Positions 63,432 through 64,000 of a stretch of 64,000 nucleotides of DNA are shown one piece after another. Below the pieces are notes generated by a model. That model searched no databases and was not told where the DNA came from. It saw only the letters and a program-made list of their open reading frames with translations. The translations under genes were made by a program, and so were the position numbers. Origin of the DNA: Chryseotalea sp. WA131a (GTDB lineage Bacteria; Bacteroidota; Bacteroidia; Cytophagales; Cyclobacteriaceae); NCBI GenBank assembly GCA_025370075.1, contig CP073016.1, forward strand, positions 1,984,001-2,048,000. Reading direction: 5' to 3'. The first letter of the stretch is position 1; each line of letters starts with the position of its first letter.

Positions 63432-63561
63432 GCTAACGTTTAGCTTGTGGAAGGCGGGCAAATAAAAACCTTCGTCCTGTCCCACGTGATAAAGATAAAT
63501 AAAGAACTACAAACTTCAATGACGCACAGTCCCGCCCGCTTGCCACAAGCTTTTGTTAGGT
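63431..63561 (-). other. attC site, type B
   Basis: Minus strand ACCTAAC, then AAAGCTTGTGGCAAGCGGGC, to GCCCGCCTTCCACAAGC and core GTTAGCG. TTG-N19-TATCTTTA present. Confidence 0.85.
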
Positions 63562-63999
63562 GCCGTTATTTGTCCCTCTAGGTGTCAGATAAAAAGCTCT
63601 TTTAATTCCGTAACCACGTATCCGCTCAGTCCGATTGAAAAAACCCATTTTTTTTAAAGTCTTGCTGACTAAGGTCCTTGTCAGTTGAAAATTGACTAAT
63701 GGTTGAATTTTTTGCAAAAGTTCTGTTGCCGAATATTTTTCAATTAAGTCGTTATTATTAGGTATTTTGAACAAACTATTTAGAAGATCTTTAAGATTTG
63801 TTTCAGGTTCAAAGCCAGAAATCGTTTTTTGGTAACTGTTTGGGTAATTGAGGTCAGTTGTAATTTCGTAGATAGATTTTAGTATGTCTGACTTGTGCAA
63901 AACAATTAAGTCTGGGTCGGAATATTTATTAAAAATTGCCTTTATCTGTTGAAATTTTTCGATGTCTGATTGAAGTTGTCCCACGTATCTAGATTTTAC
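63556..63999 (-). CDS. C-terminal part of a cassette gene, stop codon within attC (partial)
   Basis: The frame is open to the right edge, so the 5' part lies outside the window. The visible ~147 residues end in a winged-helix-like segment (SATELLQKIQPLVNFQLTRTLVSKTLKKMGFFNRTERIRGYGIKRAFYL) reminiscent of the C-termini of phage or plasmid primase/VapE-type proteins; this is a weak impression. The TAA is the TAA of R'' (ACC-TAA-C). Confidence 0.45.
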   Translation of the reverse strand, partial: VKSRYVGQLQSDIEKFQQIKAIFNKYSDPDLIVLHKSDILKSIYEITTDLNYPNSYQKTISGFEPETNLKDLLNSLFKIPNNNDLIEKYSATELLQKIQPLVNFQLTRTLVSKTLKKMGFFNRTERIRGYGIKRAFYLTPRGTNNGT

Positions 64000-64000
64000 G

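Noticed and set aside
3366..63561. CRISPR-like repeat array
   Set aside because: The repeats are ~130 bp, vary between types, are separated by 0.2-2.5 kb of genes and are imperfect palindromes with GTTRRRY cores. No cas genes are present. attC fits all features.
1..64000. Prophage or conjugative element
   Set aside because: No capsid, tail, terminase, relaxase or mating-pair genes were seen; mobile content is IS elements, an intron and integron cassettes.

Overview
The window looks like chromosomal DNA of a Bacteroidota bacterium, probably Cytophagia-like. Two secreted proteases end in type IX secretion (T9SS) sorting domains. Many small proteins are lipoproteins with Bacteroidota-style signal peptides. 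The intergenic repeats contain TTG-N19-21-TAnnTTTR, which resembles the Bacteroidota housekeeping promoter. No rRNA or tRNA was recognised.

From about 3 kb to the right edge the DNA is a long integron gene-cassette array. Its hallmark is a family of ~130-bp imperfect palindromes, each starting ..AAC and ending GTTRRRY: attC sites. Every testable cassette starts with GTTRRRY plus several bases and ends with their reverse complement followed by AAC, for example GTTAGGTGCC...GGCACCTAAC. This is the cassette-boundary geometry left by integron recombination. I use stem types A (TATTTGCG/CGCAAATA), B (GCTTATTGC or GCTTGTGGC), C (TGCTTATG), D (TTTGCGCAATGG) and E (GCTTGCAGAA), plus singletons. No integron integrase gene lies in the window.

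Layout. 1-0.75 kb: end of an ordinary chromosomal gene. 0.86-2.95 kb: IS wreckage (ISKra4 mosaic, a MITE, an IS5 fragment). 2.96-8.9 kb: cassettes on the minus strand (lipoprotein, NotI-like restriction-modification pair, DUF4240 protein, tiny cassette, nuclease-like gene). 8.9-10.2 kb: an IS3 element where array orientation flips. 10.2-41.8 kb: about 18 cassettes on the plus strand. 41.8-46.7 kb: an IS pile-up (IS630, IS4, IS1380, IS3 and IS110 fragments). 46.7-64 kb: cassettes on the minus strand again (erythromycin-esterase-like plus alpha/beta hydrolase, Doc toxin-antitoxin, aspartic protease, FtsX/MacB-type permease, GNAT and others). The simplest reading is one minus-strand array whose middle was inverted by IS activity.

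The array supports several attC-associated elements. A 754-nt group II intron without a reverse transcriptase sits twice in GT^TA of the attC core. An IS1182-like element sits three times exactly 4 bp after the first AAC of attC. An IS1111-like IS110 element sits in type D attC stems. A second IS110 element sits immediately after the attC core. Other elements (two IS4, IS3, IS1380) hit cassette genes or other elements; their target duplications let the original reading frames be restored exactly. Two large two-gene cassettes pair a small lipoprotein with a T9SS-secreted protease between a conserved leader hairpin and a conserved tail hairpin with compensatory changes. Many cassette genes carry frameshifts or in-frame TAG codons, so part of the array is decaying or the assembly has indels.
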